Both the position numbers and the translations under genes were made by a program. The notes beneath the pieces are model-generated. The model worked only from the letters and a program-made list of their open reading frames with translations, did not search any database and was not told where the DNA came from. Below are positions 21,203 to 30,715 of a DNA stretch of 64,000 bases, piece by piece. Where the stretch lies: NCBI GenBank assembly GCA_023053545.1, contig JAKZAN010000004.1, forward strand, positions 7,254,001 to 7,318,000. Direction: 5' to 3'. This stretch comes from Lepidurus packardi (lineage: Eukaryota; Arthropoda; Branchiopoda; Notostraca; Triopsidae). Positions within the stretch are counted from its first letter, which is position 1; every line of letters starts with the position of its first letter.

Positions 21203-21727
21203 ATGCAGCTAGCTACAGCTTACGTATTTGTTTTGACTGTTCTGGTCGTATCTTCGAGTACTACCCTAGGAGCATCAGTTGATGACATCTCCTGTGGGAA
21301 CTGCATTTGTATCCATCTATACGACCCAGTCTGCGGCTCTGATGGCAAAACTTACGGCAACGATTGCGAACTGAATTGCCAGAAAAGCTGTGATTCCAGT
21401 ATTAAATTTGACGTCCAATGTTAAGTAGTCTATTTAATCGATTGTCTTCTTATTTTTCCCAAGGCTTGACTTTGGTAGGAAAAGGTGAATGTCTGAGCCA
21501 AGAGACAACAACTAAAAAGCGCACTTGTGGGGATTGCATTTGCACTTTACAATACGCACCAGTATGCGGATCAGACGGCAAAACGTATGGCAACCTTTGT
21601 GCTTTAAATTGCCAGAAAGCCTGCAAGAAAAGTAACATTTCTCGTTTGACTCTCAAATTTTGTAACCTTACATTGTAATATTCTAGACTTGCGTCTTGTA
21701 CACGAGGGCGAGTGCCGTAAAAACTGA
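21203..21727 (+). CDS. Secreted two-domain Kazal inhibitor (Kazal gene 5)
   Basis: Three exons, 21203-21398, 21464-21631 and 21687-21727, total 405 bases and 134 residues. A signal peptide ([19 protein letters not shown]) is followed by Kazal domain 1 ([38 protein letters not shown]). A linker with KKRTC leads to domain 2 ([40 protein letters not shown]). Introns sit at the same site in each domain, between the fifth and last core Cys, both phase 1, so the second domain arose by exon duplication. Predicted P1 is His in domain 1 and Leu in domain 2, the latter favouring chymotrypsin- or elastase-like targets. It lies inside SF3A3 intron 6 on the opposite strand. Confidence 0.88.
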
Positions 21728-21839
21728 AGGTTGTTGCACTTCTTTCCGAGTGTTTACTGAGGTGAGTTAGACGTAATGATGTGCAAACTGTCAGTTTAAA
21801 TTTGTTGTGACGTTGCATCAATACACAGCCAAGGTCCCA

Positions 21840-22210
21840 CACTTTAAAAGATTCAACTATGTAAAGCAATAAAAGGAAATAAAATTATTTCATCGTTAAT
21901 AAAACGTAAACAAAGGTAATAAAACGCAGAAAAGGTACATAAGATTATATCGTCACAAAAAGCAAATAAAGATTTGAAAAGAATACGTGCTCGATTGGAG
22001 CATGTTCTTGTCGAAAGCTTTTTGAACGACAAGGGCAAGCGTACAAAACGTTAGTCCAATGCGTAGAATAATTAAACGCTATGTCTGAAAGGGACTTTTT
22101 CTCTAAATGAGCTAAAGCGATTATGCGGATCCACCGGATCGGTTAATAGCAGACACCTTGGGATAATCACTATAATAACTCCAAACTGAGGACCCACGTA
22201 ACACAACACA
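21840..22210 (+). repeat. Post-Kazal duplicated segment, copy 2
   Basis: Matches 18280-19085 and 23275-23885, from the ATGTAAAGCAATAAAAGGAA start to the CACTATAATAACTCC...GAGGACC block. It is truncated on its right side, where the next unit begins at about 22215. Confidence 0.75.
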
Positions 22211-22316
22211 ATGAATGACAATCATGTAACGTAAGAGCTAATGTTTTTCGTTTAACTTTTTTCCTGCATTAAAAATCTTCCAAACATTTCCCAGTTTCTA
22301 GTTTTTGTAATTTTAC

Positions 22317-22500
22317 CTCTAGTAAAAACCCAAGCTTCAGCGGGGATTTCCACTGTTGTCTTAATACACCGCAGTTAATTTAGCGTTTTGGGAAAAGGGA
22401 TCATATATATTCCGCGATACCCTTGACTTTCCTCTCGAGATCATTCGTAGATATAGTTACGTGAAAGGGGAAAACACATCTTATCCCTACTTGCTTCCTA
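22317..22500 (-). other. Unrecognised repeated minus-strand exon-like segment, copy 3
   Basis: Minus-strand 22374-22317 has the same 58-base length as copy 2 and reads LRCIKTTVEIPAEAWVFTRG, open onward into RNWEMFGRFLMQEKS and a stop. The AG that precedes copy 2 is AA here, and the upstream block is degraded. Conservation of codons without conservation of splice sites suggests that the whole series is a set of relics of one gene duplicated with the Kazal units. Confidence 0.45.
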
Positions 22501-22563
22501 GAACAAGAGGGGAAATCCTGCGCCAAAATGGGACAAACAGGTTCAAATAAACAAGAGGCCATC

Positions 22564-22593
22564 TATATAAAGTCAGTAGCTTTCACACTCAGT
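22564..22593 (+). promoter_or_regulatory. TATA box and initiator of Kazal gene 6
   Basis: TATATAAAG at 22564 is followed by CACTCAGTCGG at about 22586-22596, 27 bases from TATA to the initiator A. The ATG lies at 22636. Confidence 0.65.
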
Positions 22594-22635
22594 CGGCAGT
22601 AGCACTTGGAACCTACAAAGTCAATACTTGCAGCC

Positions 22636-23161
22636 ATGAAGTTAGCTACGACTTGGACATTCGTGTTGACTGCTTTAGTCGCATCTTTGACTTCTAGCCA
22701 AGCAGCATCAATTCCGGATCCGCCTTGTGAAAACTTCGCTTGTCTCGCCGTTTACGACCCTGTCTGCGGATCCGATGGCAAAACGTACAGCAATGAATGC
22801 TATTTGAGAGGCGAACAATGCTCCAACACCAGTAAATCAAATTTGGTGACAGTTGCTAAATAAACTACTGTACTATCCCTTTTAAACTATTTCAGGTTTG
22901 ACCCTTCTGCACATAGGCGAATGTAAGAGCCAAGAAAGAACAACTAGACAAATATTTTGTGGGGGTCGTGCTTGCAGTTATGAATACGCGCCAGTATGCG
23001 GATCAGATGGCGTAACGTATGGCAACCATTGCGTTTTAATTAGCGAGAAAGCCTGCAAGAAAAGTACCATATTTTTCATTTGACTCTGAAATTTCCTATC
23101 GTTACATTTTAATATTCTAGACTTGCGTTTTGTACATGAAGGCGCGTGTCGTAAAAACTGA
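22636..23161 (+). CDS. Secreted two-domain Kazal inhibitor (Kazal gene 6)
   Basis: Three exons, 22636-22831, 22896-23063 and 23121-23161, are the same lengths as in Kazal gene 5 (196, 168 and 41 bases) and give 134 residues. The signal peptide is MKLATTWTFVLTALVASLTS. Domain 1 has [20 protein letters not shown] and YSNECYLRGEQC. Domain 2 has [35 protein letters not shown] and HEGAC. Predicted P1 residues are Ala (elastase-like) and Tyr (chymotrypsin-like), different from gene 5. An in-frame ATG at 22606 is less likely because it would bury the signal peptide. It is the reference copy for the relics at 17383 and 24100. It lies in SF3A3 intron 6, antisense. Confidence 0.88.
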
Positions 23162-23274
23162 AGGTTGTTGCACTTCTTTCCGAGTATTTACTGAGGTGAG
23201 TTGGAAGTGATGTTGTACAAAATTTCAGTTCAAATGTGAAATGACGCAGTATCAATACATAGCCAAGATGCCAC

Positions 23275-23885
23275 ACTTTAAAAGAATCAATCATATAAAG
23301 CAATGAAAGGAAATAAAATTAGTCATACAGTTAACTAAACATAACAAAGGCAACAAAACACAGAAAAGGTAAAACTACATAAGATTATATCGTGCGAAAA
23401 GGCAAATCAAGGGGATTTCTGCATACGAAAATAATACGTGCTTGATTGCTGCACGTTATTGTCGAAAGCTTTCTGAACGACGAAAACGTTAGTCTAATGC
23501 GTGGAATATTTAAACGTTATAACCGAGACTTTTTTTTAATGAGCTAAAGTGATAATGTGCCAGTTTGTATGTTGTCTAAACGAGCTAAAGCTATATGGAT
23601 ACTGTCCAGCGGATCGGTTACAGCTTGGGATAATCACTATTATAATTCCAAATTGCAGACACCTTGGGATAATCATTATCATAATTCCAAATTGAGGACC
23701 TATATGCTGTATAACAAAAATCAAGCAAAGAAGATAAAAAAAAAATCTGTTCTTAATTCGCAACATGCTGTCAAGGAGTCCGCAACAAGTCACGCGTTCG
23801 TGCACTAGCGCTGGTGAAAAGCCTTGTCTTCAGTGGGTAATTCTCATCGTCTTAATACCACTATTAAATAAGTGCTTTTGGAAAA
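23275..23885 (+). repeat. Post-Kazal duplicated segment, copy 3
   Basis: Matches the copies at 18280 and 21840. It carries an internal direct repeat: TTGGGATAATCA followed by ATAATTCCAAATTG occurs at about 23624 and again at about 23663. No gene is present. Confidence 0.75.
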
Positions 23886-24099
23886 ACAAAAATATTGTCT
23901 TGCATTTACGTTAGACCGTATTTCCAGCTCATTCAAGGTCAGGTAAATGGGAATAACAAACTCGACCAAACTTGCAAACTTGACCAAAGGACCGAATACT
24001 GTACATCAAAACAGTTTTCCCCACCAAAACAAAACAAACGTATAAGAACCCTGGCTTTACCCTCGGTCGCCAGTACATTATTGAATCCACAAACCCAGT

Positions 24100-24394
24100 A
24101 TGAAGTAAGCAACGAACTACATCGTTTTGATCGCATCTCTGATAGCTAGCCAAGGAGCACCGATTCAATATCCGCCTTGTGGAAGCTTCGCTTATCTCAC
24201 ATGGTACCACCCCGTGTGTCCATCCGATGGCAAAACGTACCCAAGCGAATGCGAAATGGGACGGCAACAATGCAAAGATCCCGGTAATTAAATTTAATTA
24301 CATTGTTCTGTAAGGTACAGTATTATCGCGATTATCACTTTAAACTATTGCAGGTTTGACTATCGTGCACAAAGGCGAGTGTGGGAACACTTAA
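24100..24394 (+). pseudogene. Kazal copy 7 with a stop at codon 3, plus relic second domain
   Basis: Exon 1 (24100-24283) begins ATG AAG TAA, the same codon-3 lesion as the relic at 17383. The remainder is open but altered: the second Cys is Tyr (SFAYLTWYHPVCPSDGKT) and PVCG is PVCP. Exon 2 (24354-24394) is intact to HKGEC and a stop, followed by three CCTAA repeats. At 24410-24580 a second-domain relic is still visible (PPVCGSDGTRYRN), interrupted by stops. A cryptic donor ATGAA/GTAAGC with an AG at 24148-24149 would bypass the stop and the signal peptide with a 45-base intron, keeping the frame. Confidence 0.72.
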
Positions 24395-25182
24395 CCTAAC
24401 CTAACCTAAGAATAGTGGCCCTCCAGTTTGCGGATCAGATGGTACAAGATACAGAAACAGTCGCGAACTGCGTTGCAAGAGTTGCTGCGAACGGGGTACG
24501 GATTACTTTAATTGTATGTTGGGTTTCTAATTTCAAAGTTGTATCTTATCCTGTTAGGTTTGCGTGAGATGCCCTGCGGATAGAGTACCAGTCTACCAGT
24601 CAAGGGCCGCAATCCTTAAACTTACCCGGCTCAACCTATCTATCTTCAAGAATTGCAAAATTGACGAAGCGTCAATATAGAAAATGCTTAGTTCAGTCCC
24701 GTGCTTCTTAAAACAATTAGACAATAAATGCCACAGTCTGAGCTTTCTAGAACTAATAAGAACAATGGTTGGATTTAGACCCTTTCTGGCTACAATCGTG
24801 CTTTAAACGATTTAAGTCTGGGTTTTCCGTCCCTGCACTAATAAGTTAGTAAATTCCATTTGTTCATGGGTATCTCCATGTGTTAAACCAATATAGTAGA
24901 TATCGAACCAAGGTAAAGGAAAATTTTCTTCAAAGTCCGCTTTAACTTACTTTTCAGTTCATTCGAAGTCAAGAAAGTTGGAAAGGTCTTTGACCTTTTC
25001 TTTCGCGACAAAAACAGATTATCCTGGAAATCCAAACGGGTTCCTTTAATAAACAAACTCGAATAAACTCGTAGCTTTAGCCACAGTCGCCAGTACAGTT
25101 TTAACCTACAGAGCGAACATACAGCATTTGTCTGCCATTGCTGTAAGTCGAGTACTGTAGTGTCGCTTTGAAACTATTTCAG

Positions 25183-25449
25183 GCTTGACCCTTGTCCACA
25201 CAGGCAAATGTAAGATCCAAGAAACATCGATTAGGAGAAGGGCGGCTTGTGAGGATTGCTTTTGTACTTTGCAACACGACCCAGTATGTGGATCAGATGG
25301 CAGAAAGTACCACAACATGTGCGAATTAATTTGCATAGCAACCTGCGACGATAGTAATTAGATTAACTTTATATCAGTTCACAAAATTGTAATGCCTTAT
25401 CTTTATTTTTATAGATCTGACATTTGAATATCAGGTCGAGTACGGGTAG
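25183..25449 (+). pseudogene. Kazal copy 8, second-domain exons only
   Basis: The exons at 25183-25353 and 25415-25449 correspond to exons 2 and 3 of the two-domain genes. They hold [29 protein letters not shown] and YHNMCELICIATC. The first exon with the signal peptide is gone; only a leader resembling the other 5' UTRs (CGCCAGTACAG...ACCTACAGAGC) remains at about 25087. The last exon has lost the final Cys codon. Without a start or signal peptide it is unlikely to be expressed as an inhibitor. Confidence 0.7.
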
Positions 25450-25900
25450 AAACAGAAACTGAAGATTGGTGCATTCTTGCGCTAATGCTTACTTTGGTAG
25501 ATAAGTTTGACATATTGTCATTCCAAGTTTCCGTTTTAAAATTCGAACGAAGGACGATACATAAGATACTTAACCCTAAGATTAATATACCGTAATGTAA
25601 CAACTAACTACTTGACCGTAATAAAAAATAAGTGCACTTGAACCAAGAGTTACGAGTTTCCTAGTAACTTCTTTTAGAACTAAAAGATATCAAATTCAGC
25701 ACTTATGGCATGTACTCGCATTGTTCTAATAGAGAAACATAGTCAATTTTCTAAGCAAACAATGTCAAGCTGACCCAGCTGTTCTTATCAAGTCAACAGA
25801 GAAAAGTGACCCGGGTCTCTCATCTTTATTAGCTAAGCTTTGAAGAACAAGAAAAAAATGTTCAGATAAAGCTGTTCTCTCAAAATAAGGAAGGCAAACA

Positions 25901-25936
25901 TATATAAAGAGTGCAGCTTGCTATTCGATCGTCAGT
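25901..25936 (+). promoter_or_regulatory. TATA box and initiator of Kazal gene 9
   Basis: TATATAAAG at 25901 is followed by CGTCAGTGATC at 25930-25940, about 33 bases from TATA to the initiator A. The ATG lies at 25984. Confidence 0.65.
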
Positions 25937-25983
25937 GATCATTTGACATCCAACACAAAAAGCTTAACCAACGTTTACTAATC

Positions 25984-26299
25984 ATGAAGTCTATTACAGT
26001 CTTCGTCCTCGTCCTCGCTTTCCTAGTTGCGATTTTGGATAGCAACCATGGAGTGAATGCTACAAAGCCTCCCTGTGGGAACTGCATTTGCACTACGGAA
26101 TACGATCCCGTATGTGGATCGGATGGCCAGACTTACAGCAATAGGTGTCAACTAGATTGCGCACGTCGTTGCAAACCTGGTAATGTTATCAAATAAAAAG
26201 AATTACAAATTTCTTTACTCTGTATTATATTTTAATTCCCTTTCAGGTTTGCATCAAGTAGGCACGGGCGAATGCAAAATATTTAGCAGTATTATTTGA
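25984..26299 (+). CDS. Secreted Kazal-type protease inhibitor (Kazal gene 9)
   Basis: Two exons, 25984-26179 and 26247-26299, encode 82 residues. The signal peptide is [20 protein letters not shown]. The single Kazal domain has [33 protein letters not shown] and GTGEC, with eight cysteines in all (the six-Cys core plus the extra pair typical of this cluster). Predicted P1 is Thr. Exon 1 is again 196 bases, as in genes 2, 3, 5 and 6 (all end within the same codon position). It is a clean gene with TATA box, initiator, signal peptide and stop, inside SF3A3 intron 6. Confidence 0.88.
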
Positions 26300-28010
26300 A
26301 TACTTTGCCGGAATAACGAATTCCTGTGTACTACCGCTTAGAATGCATTAGTTTCCAAAACGGACAAACCCGCGACTATCAATACACTAATATTTTACCC
26401 CTCACTTTTTCACTCTAATTTGTTTTGTATTTTTTTTTTACCATTGATCCTAGTTACTAAAAACATTTCAAGAATCATGGATTCCAGGATAATAATTAGG
26501 TCCCTTCCAATAATTACGCCAGTTATTAAAATAATTATTTAACAATATCTCAGGAAGTGCGAGCTTAGCGAATACTACATGTATTAACGACTGCATTGTC
26601 AGTGAACCTCGTAGTTCTGTTATTAATCGTCGTTTATACAATCTGTGCAACTTAAAGTAGCCAGCTACGAGGAAAGCAATAAGTTGTGCCTGGGTTAATC
26701 GAGTAACTGAATAATTTAATTTCTGAGTCATAACTAATCGTGAAAATAATTCCCAAGACCTTTCGTAAAACCTTGAAGTGATATATCTAAAATAATAATA
26801 AAAACAATAATAATAACAAACATGTACTTTACTTCTAAACAAGTAATTAAAACTATTAAGTAAATAAACGCAATACAATGAAAGCACACCACTACTACTT
26901 CGTATAACCGGTTTAAATACACTGTTCAAAACATGCTTGAAGACCACTCACTGTTCAAAACATGCTTAAAGACCACGGGGTTTTGAACCCATCAGCCTTC
27001 TAAGAGAATAATTGTGTGAGAAACAGGTAGTACCACACTTGGGTAGAAACACTCTCTGCAAACTCACGGAAGCAGAAGGTTACCAATTCCCTTTTTCTAA
27101 ACATTTGAATGTTCGGAAACCAATTAAACCTGCTCTAGTTTCTCACCCTAATTATGAACCGATTAACTCAGCCCTTGCAGTTCTGGCCATTAGTCTGGTG
27201 CTCTGTGCAATTAGATTGCTCTGCAAGTTATTACAACACTGGTCTAATCAAGTGCATTTGGACCAACAAAATAAAGGCAATCCTGCAAGCAAGGACAAAG
27301 GTAAACCTTATTCAGACTCCGCAAAAAGTTCAGTAACTCTCCCACAAGCCCGACTTTAAAGCAATTTTTTGCGCAAAAAATGATAATAAAAAGCATTTAA
27401 AGAACACAAATTGTTGTTGCGAAGAGTTAGAAAATTATACAGATTTTGGCAACGGCACTATTTACGATAATACTTTCCACATTGTTGGCTCATCACGAGT
27501 TTGGTCACACATGGTCAAGGATTTTAGCATCATAAGTATGCTAATAAAATCTCAATTCCAAAGTAATGCTTTCGACTGCAACCGGAGATGCAAAAGTGTA
27601 CAAGGGAGAGTTCATTAGTGGCTTTTTAATTGCATTCCTTCATAAGGAGCTCTCTCTTACGGAAGTCCCTGTTTTCCCATTGTCCCTGTCCCTAATGTAA
27701 TCTCCGCTAGCATCGCATCCATTTAGACGGAAGGAAATGTCCAAAAAAGAATCCAGTTCCACAGCTTTGTGGGCTCACATACTGATTAAAGGTAAATGAG
27801 CAGCAATATATATATACCCGAAGCCCCCTTGGAGGAAACGTGACAGTGCAAGCCAAAGTCTCGAACAACAATCACGTTAGCAACCCAAAGAGCTAAAGGG
27901 GCTGCTGTTTCTTCTCTCCCTCTCAATCTCGTTCGCGTCCATATTCCATATCAAAGTGCGCTATAGCCCCTGGAAAATTTCAACTTTTTCGAATTATAGC
28001 CCGAAAAAAA
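26300..28010. other. Intron 6 interior with two unassigned open segments
   Basis: No recognised gene. The minus-strand frame 26468-26947 (up to 159 codons) contains LTQAQLIAFLVAGYFKLHRL and a Tyr-rich hydrophobic part. The plus-strand frame from about 27015 to 27359 has one hydrophobic helix (ALAVLAISLVLCAIRLLCKLL) but no ATG and no clear upstream exon. At 26933-26985 the unit ACTGTTCAAAACATGCTTnAAGACCAC is repeated twice. None of these can be assigned to a family. Confidence 0.4.
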
Positions 28011-28597
28011 ATGAAATATTCGCTTGGAATTTGCCTAATATTGAGCATTTGCAGTGTCGTGCTAGCGTCACCCCGGTTTCGTCGCTCTACGTGCAGTTGT
28101 GACTGGAAATACGACATAGTCAGTATTTAAAACCCCCTTTCCATTCCAATTTGCTTTACCAATAAAAATAATAGTAATAATACTAATTAATCCAATTTAA
28201 AATAAATGTTTTTTTTTGTTTTTTTACTTCCAAAGGTATGTGGGAGTGATGAAGTGAGTTACCCAAGCGCTTGCTGGCTGGATTGTTTTGTGAGCCATGA
28301 CATGTGGGTAGCTCGTAAATTAGGCGTTTCCGAGTTCGGCATTTCAGGTAAATAATTACTAAGTGAAAGTAGATTTACTACGTAAAGGTTGAAATATAAT
28401 TGTAACTAAATAAAAATTTATCTTTTTTAGGCGTTAGGATAATGCATAAAGGTGAATGTGGCACTGAAGCCAAGTCCTTGAAACAGATTCGGATATCCGA
28501 AAAGGAAAATCGCCCTCAATCGGGACAAAACGACGTGCTGCAAGATGAGAAAGGCCAGCGCTATCGCCATCGCCACATAAACAAAATTGCTGCGTAA
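28011..28597 (+). CDS. Divergent Kazal-type inhibitor with basic tail (Kazal gene 10)
   Basis: Three exons, 28011-28118, 28236-28347 and 28431-28597, encode 128 residues. The signal peptide is MKYSLGICLILSICSVVLA. The domain reads CSCDWKYDI/VCGSDEVSYPSACWL, then DCF and HKGEC. The slash marks an extra intron inside the PVCG motif, with a GTCAGT donor, unlike any other copy. Predicted P1 is Trp, the Pro of PVC is Ile, and the spacing after the fourth Cys is longer. A C-terminal extension of about 50 residues is rich in Lys, Arg, Gln and His (QRYRHRHINK). It is the copy nearest SF3A3 exon 6 and may be the oldest, or a separate lineage. Confidence 0.8.
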
Positions 28598-28835
28598 TAC
28601 CCCCGCTATTTGAAGCTTGACAAGACCAGTGTTCTTTTTGTAGCCCTATTTGGTTATTCTGGTTTAGCGCTTGAAGCTTCTTAAAGCCTCTTTCATTACA
28701 AATCCTTTACTTCTAACGCATTTCTGAGAATGTCTTTGAGAATTTTTGTTTATATTAAGCAATCTGGGATAATAATTGCTTTTCTGTGAGGTTTTAAACC
28801 CAATATATCGGCTGAGTATGGGAAAAGGGACTTAC

Positions 28836-30380
28836 CTTGCCGTCCCAGCCGAGAGGTAAGTTTTTGGGATTGTAGGGTACATCATCTTCATCTTCGTCTT
28901 CGGATTCGGCTACGCTCACGTCTTCGTCGGATTCTTCACGTTCCCCTTCTGTGCGGGCTTGTTTCCGTTCCACATTTTCCTTGGTAGCGGTTCTCTGCTC
29001 TGATAACAGTTCAATCAACCAGTACGCTTGGGCCTCCAAGAAAGCCACTTCTTTGTAACGCTGAGCATCTCTGTCTCCTCCTGCTTGTTTGCCAATTTTG
29101 CTCTTTGCGAAGAACGACGGGTCGACTTCACTGAGTCCTCTGCCTTTAGTGGAAAACAGACGCTGCGCACGTTCTTCTAATGTCCTATAATGGAAATCCA
29201 TCTTTGCAAAGTTTCCTATTCCTGAGATTTTTTTTTATTTTATTGTTTTAGATTACCCTCCACATTTCAACCCCAAGGCTGTTAAGGCAGATTTCAATCT
29301 ATCCAAACCCAAGGAAGCTAGTTCTTCCCAAGATGAAAAACCGGATAAATCCAAGTGAGCTCCTGCATGAGCCAAAGCGGAACTGGCCGTTGAATCTTTC
29401 TATAAGAATGAGCGGATGTAAAATACAGGAAACATATTATTTTGAAACTGTTTACAGGCCATCCGATGAATATCCCAGCTTCCCATTGTTTTTTAAAGTC
29501 TGCTTCGACGTTTTCCAGTTCTTTCTTAAAGTCAAACAAAGGTTTCACACGCATCAAATAGTCTGACAAATAATCCACCAAGCCTTGCAAATACTGGCGG
29601 TATTCTGCTCCCTTCCGTTCTTTGGAAATGTCGGAAAAGTGGTCAAACGTGGATAGAAATGTGACGTAATCCACTTTTTCCACTCCTTTCAGGTTTATAT
29701 AGCGAGTGTAGCACTCGTGCAAGTCAAAGTACTTGCCATAACCTTCTTCATCGGTGAAGTCCACCAAGTCTATACAAAAACACAAGTTAAGAATAGCTAT
29801 TAAGGGTAAAAAAAGTTAAATAGCTCACTATTGGCTTCGTCATTGGGGTTCTCACGAAGCTTGGCTAGTTCTTCAAATTCTATAGACATGGGAACTGAAA
29901 TCTCATTGGGATGCTTCCTGTGGAATTCTTTGATTGACTTTAGACGGTTATAGAACTCGCCAAACTCGTTGGGACCAGATAAAGCTGCCACTTCTTCTTT
30001 ACGCATCCCATCCTTATCTTCATAGATTTCTTTCAGCAAGTTAGTACACTCCACAAACCTCTATAAAAGCAAACTATGAATATTTGCTGCTTTTCCTAAA
30101 GGAAAATAAACTGCTATACTTACATCTAACAGCAGTTTCTGACGATGCTCTGAATTGATGACTTCTCGTTGCTGAAAATGGGAAAGTAATAGAAGAATCA
30201 GTGCCAGGAAAATTACAGAAAATAAAAACGCAAGAAAGACAGAAGCCGCAAATACGAAAGGAAAGAGATGCAATGAAAACTTACCGTGCCCTTTTTAGTC
30301 AAGTTCTCTTTAACAACAGCATCAACCAATCGTTCACGCTCTTCGTGATATCTTCTTTGCTGTTCTAATAAGGATTCCAT
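28836..30380 (-). CDS. SF3A3: SF3A3 (SF3a60), 5' exons 1-6
   Basis: Minus-strand exons: 30285-30380, 30124-30171, 29829-30060, 29456-29769, 29257-29399 and 28836-29184, 1182 bases and 394 residues. The start MESLLEQQRRYHEERERLVD matches the SF3a60 N-terminus. Further blocks are GPNEFGEFYNRLKSIKEFHR, KHPNEISVPMSIEFEEL, AGAHLDLSGFSSWEELASLG, LKCGGTLEERAQRLFSTKG and YNPKNLPLGWDGK. SF3a60 joins SF3a66 and SF3a120 in the 17S U2 snRNP. The exon-6 donor (GGCAAG/GTAAGT) connects in phase to exon 7 at 20163, making about 505 residues against 501 in human. If exon 6 is not spliced, the frame continues 13 codons and stops at 28794, giving a protein without the zinc finger. The start lies about 1.5 kb downstream of the nuclease stop on the same strand's far side. 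Confidence 0.95.
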
Positions 30381-30715
30381 AGCGAAATGCTATGCAAATT
30401 TACGATATATTTAAATATCACGCACACAAATAAACAGAAACACAGACCGCACTTTTCCCCAAGCACAAGACGCCCTCACCGGGCGGGAAAAAAGCGTCAG
30501 GCTAAAGGTATCCTTTAAAGAGCTTCGAGGCGTGGCCTATGTCGACTATGAAATAACCCAATATTCATCAAATGTTGCCAAAAACAAATAGATTTCCCCA
30601 CGGAGTGAAAGATGTATAGATAATATTCTTACATAAAAATAGAATGGCAGAATAATAATAGCAGAATTCATGAAAATAAAATTCAGTCTCTGATTAAACA
30701 TAGTAGAAGAGACGT
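30381..30715. other. Spacer between SF3A3 start and nuclease A stop
   Basis: About 335 bases. The SF3A3 promoter should lie here on the minus strand. A relatively GC-rich stretch at 30440-30540 (GACGCCCTCACCGGGCGGGA) is compatible with a TATA-less housekeeping promoter. I see no TATA box. Confidence 0.45.

Larger units (their letters stand above)
20164..28835 (-). other. Giant SF3A3 intron 6 hosting Kazal genes
   Basis: The intron has donor AAG/GTAAGT at 28836/28835 and acceptor GTTTGCAG/CCT at 20164/20163 on the minus strand. Its length is 8672 bases, against about 50 to 115 for the other SF3A3 introns. It contains four intact Kazal genes (21203, 22636, 25984, 28011) and at least three relics (21006, 24100, 25183) on the opposite strand. 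It also holds duplicated spacer segments and a 356-base insertion. The splicing of so large an intron is inferred from phase and homology, not observed. Confidence 0.8.

Noticed and set aside
20350..22351. GGGGATTTCC at 20350-20359 and 22342-22351 looks like an NF-kB site upstream of Kazal genes
   Set aside because: It lies inside the repeated minus-strand coding-like block, where it is simply the codons for Glu-Ile-Pro. Its conservation is better explained by duplication of that block.
24392..24410. Three CCTAA repeats resembling arthropod TTAGG telomere DNA (also two at about 61157)
   Set aside because: Too short to call an interstitial telomere. It is mentioned only as a weak hint of lineage.
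26960..27020. tRNA-like T-arm (GGGTTCAAAACCC on the minus strand)
   Set aside because: I could not find a matching acceptor stem, D-arm or anticodon arm at the right distances.
14784..28597. Kazal cluster as evidence for an oomycete genome
   Set aside because: The adjoining IRAG, Dlish, cyclin G and HORMAD genes are metazoan families, so an animal is far more likely.
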